This document shows positions 18,524-28,645 of a DNA stretch of 64,000 bases, one piece after another. Below the pieces are notes generated by a model, which saw nothing but the letters and a program-made list of their open reading frames with translations, searched no databases and had not been told where the DNA came from. Source of the stretch: Neisseria chenwenguii (GTDB taxonomy: Bacteria; Pseudomonadota; Gammaproteobacteria; Burkholderiales; Neisseriaceae); the NCBI RefSeq assembly GCF_002216145.1, contig NZ_CP022278.1, forward strand, positions 310,001 to 374,000. The letters run 5' to 3'. Every line of letters starts with the position of its first letter. The stretch's first letter is position 1. The translations under genes were made by a program, and so were the position numbers.

Positions 18524-18781
18524 TTCTAATCAAAACGCCCGAATCAAATAGCTGGGAATTATAGCCGATTTTTCGCCGTTTGTGGTTTTCAGACGACATC
18601 AGGGGGGGGGAGAGAGGCCGTCTGAAAACGCCGCACCGGTTTTTCAGACAGCCTGAGCAACGCATCCATAAAACAGTATTTGCCACACCCGTATTTGCTA
18701 CCCATAAAATTCAAACCGAAAAAACCGCTTCCGCCTGCAAAAGCCGTCTGAAAAACCCGCCGCCTCGGCTACAATACGTCC

Positions 18782-19708
18782 ATGAAAAACCGCACCGCCC
18801 CCCTGCCCGTTTCAGACGGCATCAAACCCAGCTATCTCGTTCTGCCGCACGACAAACAGTTTTACGGCCTGCCGCTGCTGCATTTCCTCTGTATCCGCTT
18901 TCCCTTTGTCGGCGAAGCGGGCTGGCGCGCGCGGCTCAACAGCGGGTTTGTCGTCGGACAAAACGGCGCGCCGCTTAGCGAACACACGCTGTTTGCCGCC
19001 GGCGAAACCGTCTGGTATTACCGCGAAACCAGCCGCGACAGCGAACCGCACATTCCGTTTGACGAAAAAATCCTCCATATCGACAAACACTTAATCGTCG
19101 TCGATAAACCGCATTTTCTGCCCGTCATCCCCAGCGGCCGCTTCCTGCGCGAAACCCTGCTCACCCGCCTGCGCCTCAATCCCGCGCTGCAACATCTTGA
19201 TACGGAGGCCATTTCCCCCGTCCACCGCCTCGACAAAGACACTGCCGGCGTAATGCTGTTTTCCCATAACCCCGAAAGCCGGCGCGATTATCAAATGATG
19301 TTTCAAAACAAAGAGACCGTCTGCAAAACCTACGAAGCCCTCGCGCCCTACCGCGCCGGTTTGCAGCTTCCCGCCAAAATCCAATCACGGCTGGTGCGCG
19401 GCGAAAAATTCTTCCTCAGCCAAGAAAGCAAAGGCGAAGCCAATGCCTTCACCACAGTCGAACTCATTGAAACCAATGGCGGAACCGCCCGCTACCGCCT
19501 GTTTCCGCACACCGGTAAAAAACACCAGCTCCGCATCCACATGATGAAACTCGGTATCCCGATTCTCAACGACCCGCTCTACCCGACCGTATCGGAAGCG
19601 GGCGCGGAAGATTATGAAAAACCGTTGAAATTATTGGCGAAAAAGATTGAATTTACCGATCCGATCAGTGGGGAAACACGCTGTTTCGAGAGTTTGCAGC
19701 AGCTTTGA
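18782..19708 (+). CDS. RluA-family RNA pseudouridine synthase
   Basis: The 308-residue enzyme has an N-terminal S4-like part (PLLHFLCIRFPFVGEAGWRARLNSGFV) and the RluA catalytic domain. The catalytic aspartate is D151 in VHRLDKDTAGVMLF (HRLDKDTAG at 148-156). The KRY/RLFPHTGKKHQLRIHM and PLYP motifs are present. It converts uridine to pseudouridine in rRNA or tRNA. Which site cannot be decided, though relatives of this short-N-terminus type are often annotated RluC/RluD-like or TruC-like. It is divergent from hisS, and the shared gap holds the G9 run and two DUS. Confidence 0.9.
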   Translation: MKNRTAPLPVSDGIKPSYLVLPHDKQFYGLPLLHFLCIRFPFVGEAGWRARLNSGFVVGQNGAPLSEHTLFAAGETVWYYRETSRDSEPHIPFDEKILHIDKHLIVVDKPHFLPVIPSGRFLRETLLTRLRLNPALQHLDTEAISPVHRLDKDTAGVMLFSHNPESRRDYQMMFQNKETVCKTYEALAPYRAGLQLPAKIQSRLVRGEKFFLSQESKGEANAFTTVELIETNGGTARYRLFPHTGKKHQLRIHMMKLGIPILNDPLYPTVSEAGAEDYEKPLKLLAKKIEFTDPISGETRCFESLQQL

Positions 19709-19903
19709 ATTTGGGAAAACAGACAGGCCGTCTGACATTTCAGCTACGCTCCGTAATCGGGTTTCAGACGGCCTGTCTGCCCCTGCTTCACGCCTCAGGC
19801 GAAAATCCTGTAAAATAGCGTAAACCCGATTCAAGGCCGTCTGAAATCCGGCTTCACCGCAAGCGGATTTCAGACGGCCTCAACCAAAGGAACCCCAACC
19901 ATT

Positions 19904-20323
19904 ATGGATACCAAAACAAAAATCCGTTTAGGCGGCCTGCTTCTCCTCGCCACCGCCGTTTTAAGCCTGATTCTGGTGTTGTTCACCGACTCATGGCCGC
20001 TTGCCATTTTACTTGCCGTAGTAATTATGGCCACTGCCGCGGGCGGTTTTGTTTGGACTTCGCGCCGTCAGCAGCGTCAGTTTATCGAGCGTCTGAAAAA
20101 ATTCGACATCGATCCGGAAAAAGGCCGCATCAATGAAGCCAACCTGCGCCGCATGTACCACACCGGCGGACAGGCGCAGAAGGATGCGGTGACGCTGATT
20201 TGTCTGTCGCAGAAATGCTCGGTTGACGAGGCGCATGCGATGTTTAAAAAACGCCCGACCCGTCAGGAAATGAACCAGATGGCGATGCAGCAGGCCAAAG
20301 GCCGGAAGCGTCCGCACCGCTGA
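19904..20323 (+). CDS. Conserved neisserial membrane protein, unknown function
   Basis: The 139-residue protein has two closely spaced membrane helices (residues about 9-28, GGLLLLATAVLSLILVLF, and 31-50, WPLAILLAVVIMATAAGGFVW). A basic cytoplasmic domain follows (RRQQRQFIERLKKFDIDPEKGRINEANLRRMYHTGG) and a C-terminus QMAMQQAKGRKRPHR. A good AAAGGAACC site precedes the ATG. The cytoplasmic part, with its short helices, could be a small binding domain, but no family function is known to me. It is preceded and followed by inverted DUS pairs, so it is an isolated unit. Confidence 0.75.
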   Translation: MDTKTKIRLGGLLLLATAVLSLILVLFTDSWPLAILLAVVIMATAAGGFVWTSRRQQRQFIERLKKFDIDPEKGRINEANLRRMYHTGGQAQKDAVTLICLSQKCSVDEAHAMFKKRPTRQEMNQMAMQQAKGRKRPHR

Positions 20324-20343
20324 TTTTGTTTCCGACAAAATGC

Positions 20344-20388
20344 AAAAAGGCCGTCTGAAAATCTTTTATTTTTTCAGACGGCCTTTTT
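20344..20388. terminator. Bidirectional inverted DUS pair
   Basis: AAAAAGGCCGTCTGAAAA and TTTTCAGACGGCCTTTTT face each other around an AT-rich loop, with T runs on both sides. It lies between the convergent unknown membrane gene (+) and the RDD gene (-). Confidence 0.68.
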
Positions 20389-20479
20389 GCATTTTGCAGG
20401 AAAGTTGTTTGGGGAAGCTGTTGGAAAGGGGAAATGGCGGCCGCGAACAATCGGTTGCTGAGCGAGCGAAGTCGAAGCA

Positions 20480-21016
20480 TCAGACGGCCTTTTCTCCGTC
20501 TTCCCCCTGCCCCGCTTTCAGATCTACCAAGCGTGTTCCGGCCAGAAAATCATAAAGAAACTGGCGGTCGGGGTTGAAGAGCGCAAAGCCCCACGGCAGA
20601 ATCAGCCAAATCAGCGCGGCGCCGAATGCACCCATCGGCGGGATGTTGAGCAGATGGCGCAGGCCGGCGTAGGCCAGCATGGGGATGAACACAATAAACA
20701 CGCATGCCCAAATAAAGCGCAGGCGCAGGATGTGCAGCGGCGGGCGTACGCCGCGTTGGTCGGTCAGGCCGATTTTCCAGGTCTGCATCGGCAGGGTTTG
20801 GCCTTTGAGCAGCCAGTTTGTGCGGAAGTAATACCACCAGAAACCGAACATCAGCAGGCAGGTGACGAAAGCGGAAAGCCGGGGAGAAACAGGGTTGAGG
20901 AAAATCGCGGCAATGCCTGACAGAATAGCGGCAATCGCGCTGACGGCGCCGACAAGCAGCAGCTCGTAAAGCATGGCGGCAAGGCGGCGTTTGAGGGATA
21001 CGGTGGGGAAGGTCAT
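20480..21016 (-). CDS. RDD-family inner-membrane protein
   Basis: The product is 178 residues from ATG 21016 (MTFPTVSLKRRLAAMLYELLLVG), where the RDD signature (R in LKRRLAAMLYE, D residues in LTDQRG and NPDRQFLYDFLAGTRLVD) begins. The longer frame to 21142 is unsupported. There are four membrane helices. RDD proteins are mostly uncharacterised, and some act in ion exchange. The protein ends GEKAV-stop, with the stop formed by an AG-DUS. It is convergent with the 139-residue membrane protein. Confidence 0.85.
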   Translation of the reverse strand: MTFPTVSLKRRLAAMLYELLLVGAVSAIAAILSGIAAIFLNPVSPRLSAFVTCLLMFGFWWYYFRTNWLLKGQTLPMQTWKIGLTDQRGVRPPLHILRLRFIWACVFIVFIPMLAYAGLRHLLNIPPMGAFGAALIWLILPWGFALFNPDRQFLYDFLAGTRLVDLKAGQGEDGEKAV

Positions 21017-21299
21017 AGCGTCGGCAGATAAAGCGTAAAAGATTTTCAATATTTCAGACGGCCTGCACATTAAGCCAAACCGTCTGCTCGGAAAGATACG
21101 GGGAAACAGTCGGGAATCCGCCGGTTCAGCCGCACAAAACACCGGAACAATGCCGTCCGAACCCGTTTACGGGCATACATTGCCGTCTATGCACATTCAG
21201 ACGGCCCGAAACCCTGTCGGAATGAAAATCAGCCGCCCGAACCACCGCCATTTTCAGACGGCATTCGGACAATTTCTCCATACAGGGTATTGCCCGGAC

Positions 21300-22403
21300 T
21301 TATCCGTAACGCCGTTGGAAATCGCGCATAAATTCCGCCAGCGCTTCCACGCCCGCGAGCGGCATGGCGTTGTAGATGCTGGCGCGCATTCCGCCGACGG
21401 TTTTATAGCCTTTGAGCTCTTTCAGGCCGCGCAGTCCGGCTTCCAATACGAATTTTTTGTCCAATTCCGCATCGCCGGTTTGGAAAACCACATTCATTTT
21501 CGAGCGCGCATCGGGGTGGATGTTGTTTCGGTAGAAACCGCCGCTGCCGTCAATGGCATCGTAAAGCGTTGCGGCTTTGAGTTTGTTGACCGCCTCAATC
21601 TGCTTCACGCCGCCCTGCGCGAGCAGCCAGCGGAACACCAAACCCGCCATATAAATCGGATAGGTGGCAGGGGTGTTGTGCATGCCGTTGCGGTTGACGT
21701 GGGCGCGGTAGCTGAACACGTCGGGAATGTCGTCGGGGCAGCGTTCCAGCAAATCTTCGCGGATGATGACCACGGTCGCCCCGGCGGGGCCGATGTTTTT
21801 CTGCGCCCCCGCGTAAATCAGGCCGTAATCGTTCACATCAAATTCGCGCGACAGAATTTCGCTCGACATATCGCAAACCAGCGGCGGCAGGCCGTCTGAA
21901 AGTTTGGGCACTTCTTTATATTGCAGGCCGTTGACCGTTTCGTTGATCGCGAAATGAACAAACGCGGAATCTTCGGCGATATCCCAATCCGCCACCGCCG
22001 GCAGGCTTTGATGGTCAGACCCTTCACCGGCAAGTGCCGCGATGCGGATTTGCGCGTCGGTCAGGCGCTGCATCTGTTCGGCGGCAATTCGGCTCCAGTT
22101 GCCCGTTACCACCGCATCGGCGGTTTTAAAGCCGTGCGCCAGATTCATCGCCACCATATTGAATTGGGTAGTTGCGCCGCCTTGCAGAAACAGGATTTTG
22201 TAATGGTTCGGAATGTTCAGAAGCGTGCGCAAATCCTGTTCGGCGTGATGCAGAATACTCAAAAACGTGTCGGAACGGTGGCTCATCGCCATCACGGGAA
22301 AACCCGTACCCTTGTAATCGAGCATTTCCTGCTGCGCCGTGCGCAAAACGGCTTCGGGCAAAACGGCAGGGCCGGCGGAAAAATTGTAAATCGGGGCGGA
22401 CAT
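21300..22403 (-). CDS. serC: Phosphoserine aminotransferase
   Basis: The 367-residue class V PLP aminotransferase converts 3-phosphohydroxypyruvate and glutamate to phosphoserine (serine synthesis), and also acts in vitamin B6 synthesis. Landmarks are YNFSAGPAVLPEAVL at the N-terminus, FLQGGATTQFNMVAMNL, the PLP lysine in YAGAQKNIGPAGATVVI, HNTPATYPIYMAGLVFRWLL, and the C-terminal GLRGLKELKGYKTVGGMRASIYNAMPL. The length is normal. It is a single leftward gene, and no partner serA or pdx gene is adjacent. Confidence 0.97.
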   Translation of the reverse strand: MSAPIYNFSAGPAVLPEAVLRTAQQEMLDYKGTGFPVMAMSHRSDTFLSILHHAEQDLRTLLNIPNHYKILFLQGGATTQFNMVAMNLAHGFKTADAVVTGNWSRIAAEQMQRLTDAQIRIAALAGEGSDHQSLPAVADWDIAEDSAFVHFAINETVNGLQYKEVPKLSDGLPPLVCDMSSEILSREFDVNDYGLIYAGAQKNIGPAGATVVIIREDLLERCPDDIPDVFSYRAHVNRNGMHNTPATYPIYMAGLVFRWLLAQGGVKQIEAVNKLKAATLYDAIDGSGGFYRNNIHPDARSKMNVVFQTGDAELDKKFVLEAGLRGLKELKGYKTVGGMRASIYNAMPLAGVEALAEFMRDFQRRYG

Positions 22404-22793
22404 GAAACGGCCTTTGGTCGGGGATAAAAAAGAGGCTTTGATTTTAGAGGCCGCCCTTGCTTAATGCAAGGGCAAAGCGGGGGAAACAGAGAGATTGATA
22501 TGCCGTCTGAAAAGCTGTTTTATCAGTTAATTTTTTGATTTTAAAAGAATTATTTTTTCAGACAGCATTTAGGCGTTTGGAAATTTGTTGACAATTTTTC
22601 GGCTGTTTCAATGATTGTTGCGATTTTTCAGACGGCCTTTCCGCTGTTTGCGCCGCGTCAGGCCGTCTGAAAAAACTTCCGTCGAAACAACGGCTTTTCT
22701 TTTTGCCGCAAAACGGGTTATAATAAGCAAATTTTTCAGTTTTCCCGAAAAATGGCCGCGAGCCATTTTTTTGTTTTTGCACTTTGGAGCAGC
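22404..22793. other. Intergenic region between serC and rimP
   Basis: This divergent gap of 390 bases has no gene. It holds an AT-DUS at about 22501 facing a degenerate copy (TTTTCAGACAGCAT) near 22556, two further DUS near 22626 and 22661 in inverted order, and a TTATAAT -10-like box at 22718-22724 that probably drives rimP-nusA-infB. Confidence 0.5.
22719..22724 (+). promoter_or_regulatory. Probable -10 box of the rimP-nusA-infB operon
   Basis: TATAAT lies 70 bases upstream of the rimP start. No good -35 hexamer is found at 16-18 bases (only a T-rich TTTCTT), so only the -10 is claimed. Confidence 0.45.
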
Positions 22794-23225
22794 ATGGATA
22801 TTCAGAATATTCTTGATAAAACCCTGCCGGGCTTGGGCTACGAGCTGGTGGATTTCGAGCTGACCGCGCAAGGCGATTTGCGTGTTTTTATCGACAAAGA
22901 AGGCGGCATCACCGTAGAAGACTGCGCGACCGTCAGCAACCACTTGAGCCGCGTGTTTATGGTGGAAGACATCGACTACAAACGCCTCGAAATTTCCAGC
23001 CCCGGCCTCGACCGCCCGCTGAAAAAAGCGGCGGATTTTGTGCGCTTTGCAGGACAGCAGGCCAAAATCAAGACCCGTCTGCCCATCGACGGCCAGAAAA
23101 ACTTCATCGGACGCATCGAGCGCTGTGAAAACGATACCGTAACCCTTTCTTTCGACGGCAAAACGGCTGAAATCGAAATCGCCAATATCGACAAAGCCCG
23201 CCTGCGCCCTGAATTTAAATTTTAA
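22794..23225 (+). CDS. rimP: Ribosome maturation factor RimP
   Basis: The 143-residue protein starts at 22794 ([23 protein letters not shown]) behind TTGGAGC. Longer readings extend into the leader. The two-domain RimP fold shows in [27 protein letters not shown] and [29 protein letters not shown], followed by the SH3-like C-terminal half. RimP is required for 30S subunit assembly. It is first in the rimP-nusA-infB operon, and nusA begins 39 bases downstream. Confidence 0.96.
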   Translation: MDIQNILDKTLPGLGYELVDFELTAQGDLRVFIDKEGGITVEDCATVSNHLSRVFMVEDIDYKRLEISSPGLDRPLKKAADFVRFAGQQAKIKTRLPIDGQKNFIGRIERCENDTVTLSFDGKTAEIEIANIDKARLRPEFKF

Positions 23226-23264
23226 TTTTTCGTTATTTGAATAAAAACTTGGAGATTCTAAAAA

Positions 23265-24773
23265 ATGAGTCGCGAAATGTTGCAGTTGGCCGAAGCGCTG
23301 GCCAGTGAGAAAAACGTAGAGGCAGGCGTGGTATTTGATGCTTTGGAAGAAGCGCTGTCTATCGCCGCCCGTAAAAAAGCCAGCCGAGAGCACATGGATG
23401 TGCGCGTGGAAATCGACCGCGAAACCGGCGGATACCGTACCTTCCGCCGTTGGCTGATTGTTGCCGACGAAGATTACACCTACCCCGATGTGGAAAAAAC
23501 CATCGAAGAAATCCAGGAAGAAATTCCGGGTACCGACATCCAAATCGGCGAATATTACGAAGAACAGCTTGAAAACGAAGGTTTCGGCCGCCAAGCCGCG
23601 CAAACGGCCAAACAGATTATTCTGCAACGCATCCGCGATGCCGAGCGCGAGCAGATTTTGGGCGAATTTATGACGCAAAACCAAGTCGGCGAAAGTGTTG
23701 TCATGGGTACGGTCAAGCGTTCCGAACGCCACGGCGTGATTGTCGAGCTCGGCCGTTTGGATGCGCTGCTGCCGCGCGACCAAATGATTCCGCGCGAAAA
23801 TTTCCGCACGGGCGACCGCGTTCGCGCACTGTTTCTGCGTGTGGACGAACTCGGCAACACCGGCCGCAAGCAGGTTGTTTTGAGCCGTACCGCCGGCGAA
23901 TTTCTGGCCAAACTGTATGAAATGGAAGTGCCCGAAATTGCAGACGGCCTGCTGGAAATCCGCGATGTCGCCCGAGATCCGGGTCATCGCGCCAAAGTGG
24001 CGGTGAAAGCCAACGACCAGCGCATCGACCCGCAGGGCACCTGCATCGGCGTGCGCGGTTCGCGTGTGAACGCAGTGAGCAACGAGCTCTCCGGCGAGCG
24101 CATCGACGTGGTGCTGTGGTCGCCCGAAACCGCGCAGTTTGTGATCAACGCGCTGTCGCCCGCCGAAGTCAGCCGCATTCTGATTGACGAAGACAAACAT
24201 TCCGTTGACGTGATTGTGGCGGAAGACCAGCTTGCCCTGGCCATCGGCCGCGGCGGTCAAAACGTGCGCCTCGCTTCCGATCTGACCGGCTGGCAGTTGA
24301 ACATTATGACTGTGGAAGAAGCCGACGAGCGCAACGCCGCCGAAGACGCCGCCATCCGCAATCTGTTTGTCCAACACCTGAACATTGACGAAGAAACCGC
24401 AGATATTTTGGTGCAGGAAGGTTTTGCGACTTTGGAAGAAGTGGCGTATGTGCCCGCTTCCGAGTTGCTGGAAATCGAAGGCTTCGACGAGGAAATCGTG
24501 GAAGCCCTGCGCAACCGCGCCCGCGATGCAGTGTTGACGCTGGCGATTGCGTCCGAAGAAAAACTGGAGGACGTTTCAGACGACATGCGCAATCTGGAAG
24601 GCGTGGATTCGGAAATGCTGCGCGATTTGGCGCAGGCAGGCATCACGACCCGCGACGATTTGGCGGAACTGTCTGTGGACGAACTGATTGAAATTACCGG
24701 TGTGACCGAAGAAGCGGCTAAGAAAGTGATTCTGGCGGCGCGTGCGCACTGGTTTACTGAAGAAAGCAACTGA
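23265..24773 (+). CDS. nusA: Transcription elongation/antitermination factor NusA
   Basis: The 502-residue protein has the full NusA order: N-terminal RNA-polymerase-binding domain (residues 1-125), S1 domain ([29 protein letters not shown]), two KH domains ([32 protein letters not shown] and [24 protein letters not shown]), then two acidic C-terminal repeats with helix-hairpin-helix features ([22 protein letters not shown] and [22 protein letters not shown]). It controls pausing, termination and antitermination. It lies between rimP and infB, in the classical order. Confidence 0.97.
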   Translation: MSREMLQLAEALASEKNVEAGVVFDALEEALSIAARKKASREHMDVRVEIDRETGGYRTFRRWLIVADEDYTYPDVEKTIEEIQEEIPGTDIQIGEYYEEQLENEGFGRQAAQTAKQIILQRIRDAEREQILGEFMTQNQVGESVVMGTVKRSERHGVIVELGRLDALLPRDQMIPRENFRTGDRVRALFLRVDELGNTGRKQVVLSRTAGEFLAKLYEMEVPEIADGLLEIRDVARDPGHRAKVAVKANDQRIDPQGTCIGVRGSRVNAVSNELSGERIDVVLWSPETAQFVINALSPAEVSRILIDEDKHSVDVIVAEDQLALAIGRGGQNVRLASDLTGWQLNIMTVEEADERNAAEDAAIRNLFVQHLNIDEETADILVQEGFATLEEVAYVPASELLEIEGFDEEIVEALRNRARDAVLTLAIASEEKLEDVSDDMRNLEGVDSEMLRDLAQAGITTRDDLAELSVDELIEITGVTEEAAKKVILAARAHWFTEESN

Positions 24774-24789
24774 GGGGGGGTGAAAAACA

Positions 24790-27606
24790 ATGAGTAATGC
24801 AACCGTAGAACAATTTGCCGCCGAACTGAAACGACCCGTTGACGAATTGCTGCAACAACTCAAAAGCGCCGGCGTCAACAAATCCAGCGGCAGCGACAGC
24901 CTGACGCTGGAAGACAAACAGCTTCTGAGAAGTTACTTACAGAAAAAACACGGCGGCGACAATGCGACCATCAGCATCCGCCGCACCAAAACCGAAGTCA
25001 GCACCGTGGACGGCGTGAAAGTCGAAACCCGCCGCCGCAGCCGTTCGGTCAATATTCCGTCTCCGCAGGATTTGGCGGCGGAAGCGAAAGCCAAAGCCGA
25101 TGCACAAAAAGAGGCGGCAGAAGCCGAACAGCAAGCCCAAGCGGAAGAGGCGGAAAAAGAAGCCGCCCGCGCGGCGGAAAAAGCCAAGGCCGAAGCGGAA
25201 GCCGCCCGTTTGAAAGCGGCGCAGAACGCGAAAGCCGATACGCCGAAAGAGGCTGTTGCCGCTGTTGAAGCAGAAGGGAAGCCGTCTGAAAAAGTGCCGT
25301 CTGAAAACAAAGCAGACGCGAAACCCAAACACGACAAGCCGAAAAAAGACAAAAGCAAAGATGCGAAAAAAGCCGCTCCCGCCGCCCCTGCCGTTCCGCA
25401 ACCCGTAGTCAGCGAGCAGGAACAGGCTCAGCGCGACGAAGAGGCGCGTCGTGCCGCCGCTTTGCGCGCCCATCAGGAAGCCTTGTTGAAAGAAAAACAA
25501 GAGCGTCAGGCACGCCGCGAGGCTGCCAAGCTGCAAGCGCAGCAGGAATCGAAAACCGCGCAGGAAGCCAAACTGGCCGAACAGCGTACCGCCAAGCCGT
25601 CCAAACCCAAACCGGCTGCGGCAGACAGCAGCGTGCCGTCTGAAAAAACCGCCGCACCCGCCAAAGGCCGCAAAGACGAACGCCGCAGCCGTGACGATTC
25701 AGACGGCCGTCCGCGCGGCGGCAAAGGCGGTAAAGGCCGCAACCAAAGCGCGGGTCAGGAAGAACGCGTGCGCGGCGGCAAAAAAGGTAAAAAACAGCTC
25801 AAACTCGAGCCGAACCAACACGCCTTCCAAGCGCCGACCGAGCCTGTCGTTTACGAGGTATTGGTGCCCGAAACCATTACCGTGGCCGATTTGGCGCACA
25901 AAATGGCGGTGAAAGGCGTAGAAGTCGTCAAAGCGCTGATGAAAATGGGCATGATGGTGACCATCAACCAATCCATCGACCAAGACACCGCCCTGATTGT
26001 CGTGGAAGAGCTCGGCCACATCGGCAAACCCGCCGCCGCCGACGATCCGGAGGCCTTCCTGAGCGACGGCGCCGAAAATACGGTCGAAGCCGAACTGCTG
26101 CCGCGTCCGCCCGTCGTCACCGTGATGGGTCACGTTGACCACGGTAAAACCTCGCTGCTCGACTACATCCGCCGTGCCAAAGTGGTTCAGGGCGAAGCGG
26201 GCGGCATTACCCAGCACATCGGCGCCTACCATGTCGAAACCCCGCGCGGCGTGATTACCTTCCTCGACACCCCGGGCCACGAAGCGTTTACCGCCATGCG
26301 CGCGCGCGGTGCGAAAGCCACCGACATCGTGATTCTGGTCGTGGCCGCCGACGACGGCGTGATGCCGCAAACCATCGAAGCGATTGCCCACGCCAAAGCG
26401 GCGGGCGTGCCGATTGTGGTTGCGGTAAACAAAATTGATAAAGAGGCCGCCAACCCCGAGCGCATCCGCCAAGAACTGACGGCGCACGAAGTCGTGCCTG
26501 ACGAATGGGGCGGCAACGTACAGTTTGTCAATGTTTCCGCCAAACAGGGCATCAACATCGACGCGCTTTTGGAAGCCGTATTGCTCGAAGCCGAAGTTTT
26601 GGAACTCAAAGCCCCGGTCGAAACGCCGGCCAAAGGCATCATCGTCGAAGCCCGCCTCGACAAAGGCCGCGGCGCCGTCGCCACCCTGCTGGTACAAAGC
26701 GGCACGCTGCGCAAAGGCGATATGCTCTTGGCCGGTACCGCCTTCGGCAAAGTCCGCGCCATGTCCGACGAAAACGGCAAACCGATTCTCGAAGCCGGCC
26801 CGTCGATTCCCGTCGAAATCCTCGGCTTGTCCGACGTGCCCAATGCCGGCGAAGACGCGATGGTCTTGGCCGACGAGAAAAAAGCCCGCGAAATCGCGCT
26901 GTTCCGCCAAGGCAAATACCGCGATGTGCGTTTGGCCAAACAGCAGGCCGCCAAGCTGGAAAACATGTTCAACAACATGGGCGAAAACCAGGCGCAGTCG
27001 CTGCCGGTCATCATCAAAGCCGACGTGCAGGGTTCTTACGAAGCCCTTTCCGGCAGCCTGAAAAAACTCTCGACCGACGAAGTCAAAGTGCAGGTCTTGC
27101 ACAGCGGCGTCGGCGGCATTACCGAGAGCGACGTCAACCTTGCGATTGCATCAGGCGCCGTGATTATCGGCTTTAACGTCCGCGCCGACACTACTGCGCG
27201 CAAACTGGCCGAAACCGAAGATGTCGAAATCCGCTACTACAACATCATCTACGATGCCATCGACGACGTGAAAGCCGCCATGAGCGGTATGCTCGCGCCG
27301 GAAGAAAAAGAGCAGGTTACCGGCACGGTCGAAATCCGCCAGGTCATCAGCGTTTCCAAAGTCGGCAACATCGCCGGCTGTATGGTGACAGACGGCGTCG
27401 TCAAACGCGATTCGCACATCCGCCTGATCCGCAACAACGTGGTCATCCACACCGGCGAACTTTCCTCGCTCAAACGCTATAAAGACGACGTTAAAGAAGT
27501 CAAAATGGGCTTTGAGTGCGGCCTGATGATTAAGGGCTACAACGACATCATGGAAGGCGACCAGCTCGAATGCTTCGACATCGTCGAAGTCGCGCGCTCG
27601 CTGTAA
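24790..27606 (+). CDS. infB: Translation initiation factor IF-2
   Basis: The 938-residue GTPase places initiator tRNA on the ribosome. It has an N-terminal IF2_N domain (residues 1-50), then a long, low-complexity charged linker (about 95-340, rich in A, E, K, R). The IF2_N repeat [34 protein letters not shown] follows, and the G domain has [16 protein letters not shown] (about 440-455), DTPGHEA and NKID, then domains II-IV. The linker encodes two adjacent uptake sequences in frame (PSEK, PSEN). The Shine-Dalgarno region is GAGGGGGGGTG, including a seven-G run. rbfA and truB, common next genes, do not follow. Confidence 0.97.
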   Translation: MSNATVEQFAAELKRPVDELLQQLKSAGVNKSSGSDSLTLEDKQLLRSYLQKKHGGDNATISIRRTKTEVSTVDGVKVETRRRSRSVNIPSPQDLAAEAKAKADAQKEAAEAEQQAQAEEAEKEAARAAEKAKAEAEAARLKAAQNAKADTPKEAVAAVEAEGKPSEKVPSENKADAKPKHDKPKKDKSKDAKKAAPAAPAVPQPVVSEQEQAQRDEEARRAAALRAHQEALLKEKQERQARREAAKLQAQQESKTAQEAKLAEQRTAKPSKPKPAAADSSVPSEKTAAPAKGRKDERRSRDDSDGRPRGGKGGKGRNQSAGQEERVRGGKKGKKQLKLEPNQHAFQAPTEPVVYEVLVPETITVADLAHKMAVKGVEVVKALMKMGMMVTINQSIDQDTALIVVEELGHIGKPAAADDPEAFLSDGAENTVEAELLPRPPVVTVMGHVDHGKTSLLDYIRRAKVVQGEAGGITQHIGAYHVETPRGVITFLDTPGHEAFTAMRARGAKATDIVILVVAADDGVMPQTIEAIAHAKAAGVPIVVAVNKIDKEAANPERIRQELTAHEVVPDEWGGNVQFVNVSAKQGINIDALLEAVLLEAEVLELKAPVETPAKGIIVEARLDKGRGAVATLLVQSGTLRKGDMLLAGTAFGKVRAMSDENGKPILEAGPSIPVEILGLSDVPNAGEDAMVLADEKKAREIALFRQGKYRDVRLAKQQAAKLENMFNNMGENQAQSLPVIIKADVQGSYEALSGSLKKLSTDEVKVQVLHSGVGGITESDVNLAIASGAVIIGFNVRADTTARKLAETEDVEIRYYNIIYDAIDDVKAAMSGMLAPEEKEQVTGTVEIRQVISVSKVGNIAGCMVTDGVVKRDSHIRLIRNNVVIHTGELSSLKRYKDDVKEVKMGFECGLMIKGYNDIMEGDQLECFDIVEVARSL

Positions 27607-27622
27607 AGCCGTTTTGAAACAG

Positions 27623-27653
27623 AGGCCGTCTGAAACTTTCAGACGGCCTTTTC
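27623..27653 (+). terminator. Terminator of the rimP-nusA-infB operon (inverted DUS)
   Basis: GAGGCCGTCTGAAA and TTTCAGACGGCCTTTTC face each other with almost no loop. The stem is followed by TTTT and starts 17 bases past the infB stop. Confidence 0.7.
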
Positions 27654-27753
27654 GTATCACAGCATTCTTCATACATCCAAACATTCTCCCGTTTCCCGCT
27701 GTGCCTGTTTGTGCTATAAACAGACTCCTTAATTCCAACCCGAAAGCCGAATC

Positions 27754-28311
27754 ATGGATGCCCTCACTTTATTGACCACACGCCGTTCCTCTAAAAAACT
27801 CACCGCGCCCGCACCGAATGCCGGACAACTCGAAATCATGCTGCAAGCCGCGACGCAGGTGCCCGACCACGGCAATATGCGGCCGTTCCGCTTTACCGTG
27901 ATTGAAAGCGAAGCGGGCATGGCGCGCTTTCGCGGGCTGTTGCGCCAAACCGTTACCGCGCTGAATTTCGGCGAAGAATCCATGATTAAAGCCGAAAAAG
28001 TCGGCAACATGGCGCCGATGGTCATCGGCGTGACATTCGCACCGAATCAGGAAGTGCCCAAACCCAAACCCGAATGGGAACAGATGCTCAGCGCCGCCTG
28101 TTCGGCCTACGCGCTGCAACTGGCGGCCAAAGCGCAAGGCTTTGACAATATTTGGATTACGGGGCTTTGGACAAACAGCCCGCTGCTGCGCGAAGCCTTC
28201 GGCTGCGGCGAAAAAGACAGAATCATCGGCCTGATTCTGGTCGGCACGCCGGGCGAGGAAACCTGCGGCGCGAAAAATACCGATTTGACGCAGTTTGTCA
28301 GCCGCTGGTAA
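27754..28311 (+). CDS. Small nitroreductase-family protein (YdjA-like)
   Basis: The 185-residue flavoprotein of the minimal nitroreductase family has the FMN-binding pattern TTRRSSKKLTAPAPNAGQLEIMLQAATQVPDHGNMRPFRFTVI (the RRS and PDHGNMRPF motifs of YdjA) and the C-terminal LVGTPGEE. YdjA-type enzymes use NAD(P)H and FMN, but physiological substrates are unknown. It is monocistronic, downstream of the infB terminator. Confidence 0.9.
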   Translation: MDALTLLTTRRSSKKLTAPAPNAGQLEIMLQAATQVPDHGNMRPFRFTVIESEAGMARFRGLLRQTVTALNFGEESMIKAEKVGNMAPMVIGVTFAPNQEVPKPKPEWEQMLSAACSAYALQLAAKAQGFDNIWITGLWTNSPLLREAFGCGEKDRIIGLILVGTPGEETCGAKNTDLTQFVSRW

Positions 28312-28411
28312 GGCGGTTTCTTAATCAGGCCGTCTGAAAACGCCGAACGCGCGCGGATTCTCAGACGATTTTTTTTACCGATTGTTTCCATCCGCAAAAA
28401 ACGCCTGTTTT

Positions 28412-28569
28412 TATAGTGAATTAAAATAAAAAATCTACAGCGTTGGCTGCGCCTGAGCTCAAAGAGGACGATTCACTAAGGCGCTGAAGCGCCAAGTTCA
28501 TCTGTCCCGTACTACCCCGTACTGTCTTCGCCTTGCCGCCTTGTATCTTTCTTATTTTAATTCACTATA
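28412..28569. repeat. Full-length Correia repeat enclosed element
   Basis: 158 bases with terminal inverted repeats TATAGTGAATTAAAATAAA and TTATTTTAATTCACTATA. The interior carries GAGCTCAAAGAGGACGATTC, AAGGCGCTGAAGCGCCAAG and CCCCGTACTGTCTTC. It occupies most of the 334-base gap between the nitroreductase and RTX genes and ends 76 bases before the RTX start codon, so it may shape transcription of that gene. Confidence 0.9.
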
Positions 28570-28645
28570 TTTATATTTTTCCGAACTATTCCGCCCAAAA
28601 TCAGTCTGATAACGAATTCTCAGCCCCAACCGAACGGACATCAAA

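Noticed and set aside
22608..24377. 589-codon minus-strand frame opposite rimP and nusA
   Set aside because: It is fully antisense to conserved core genes, and the protein is histidine/phenylalanine-rich shadow sequence.
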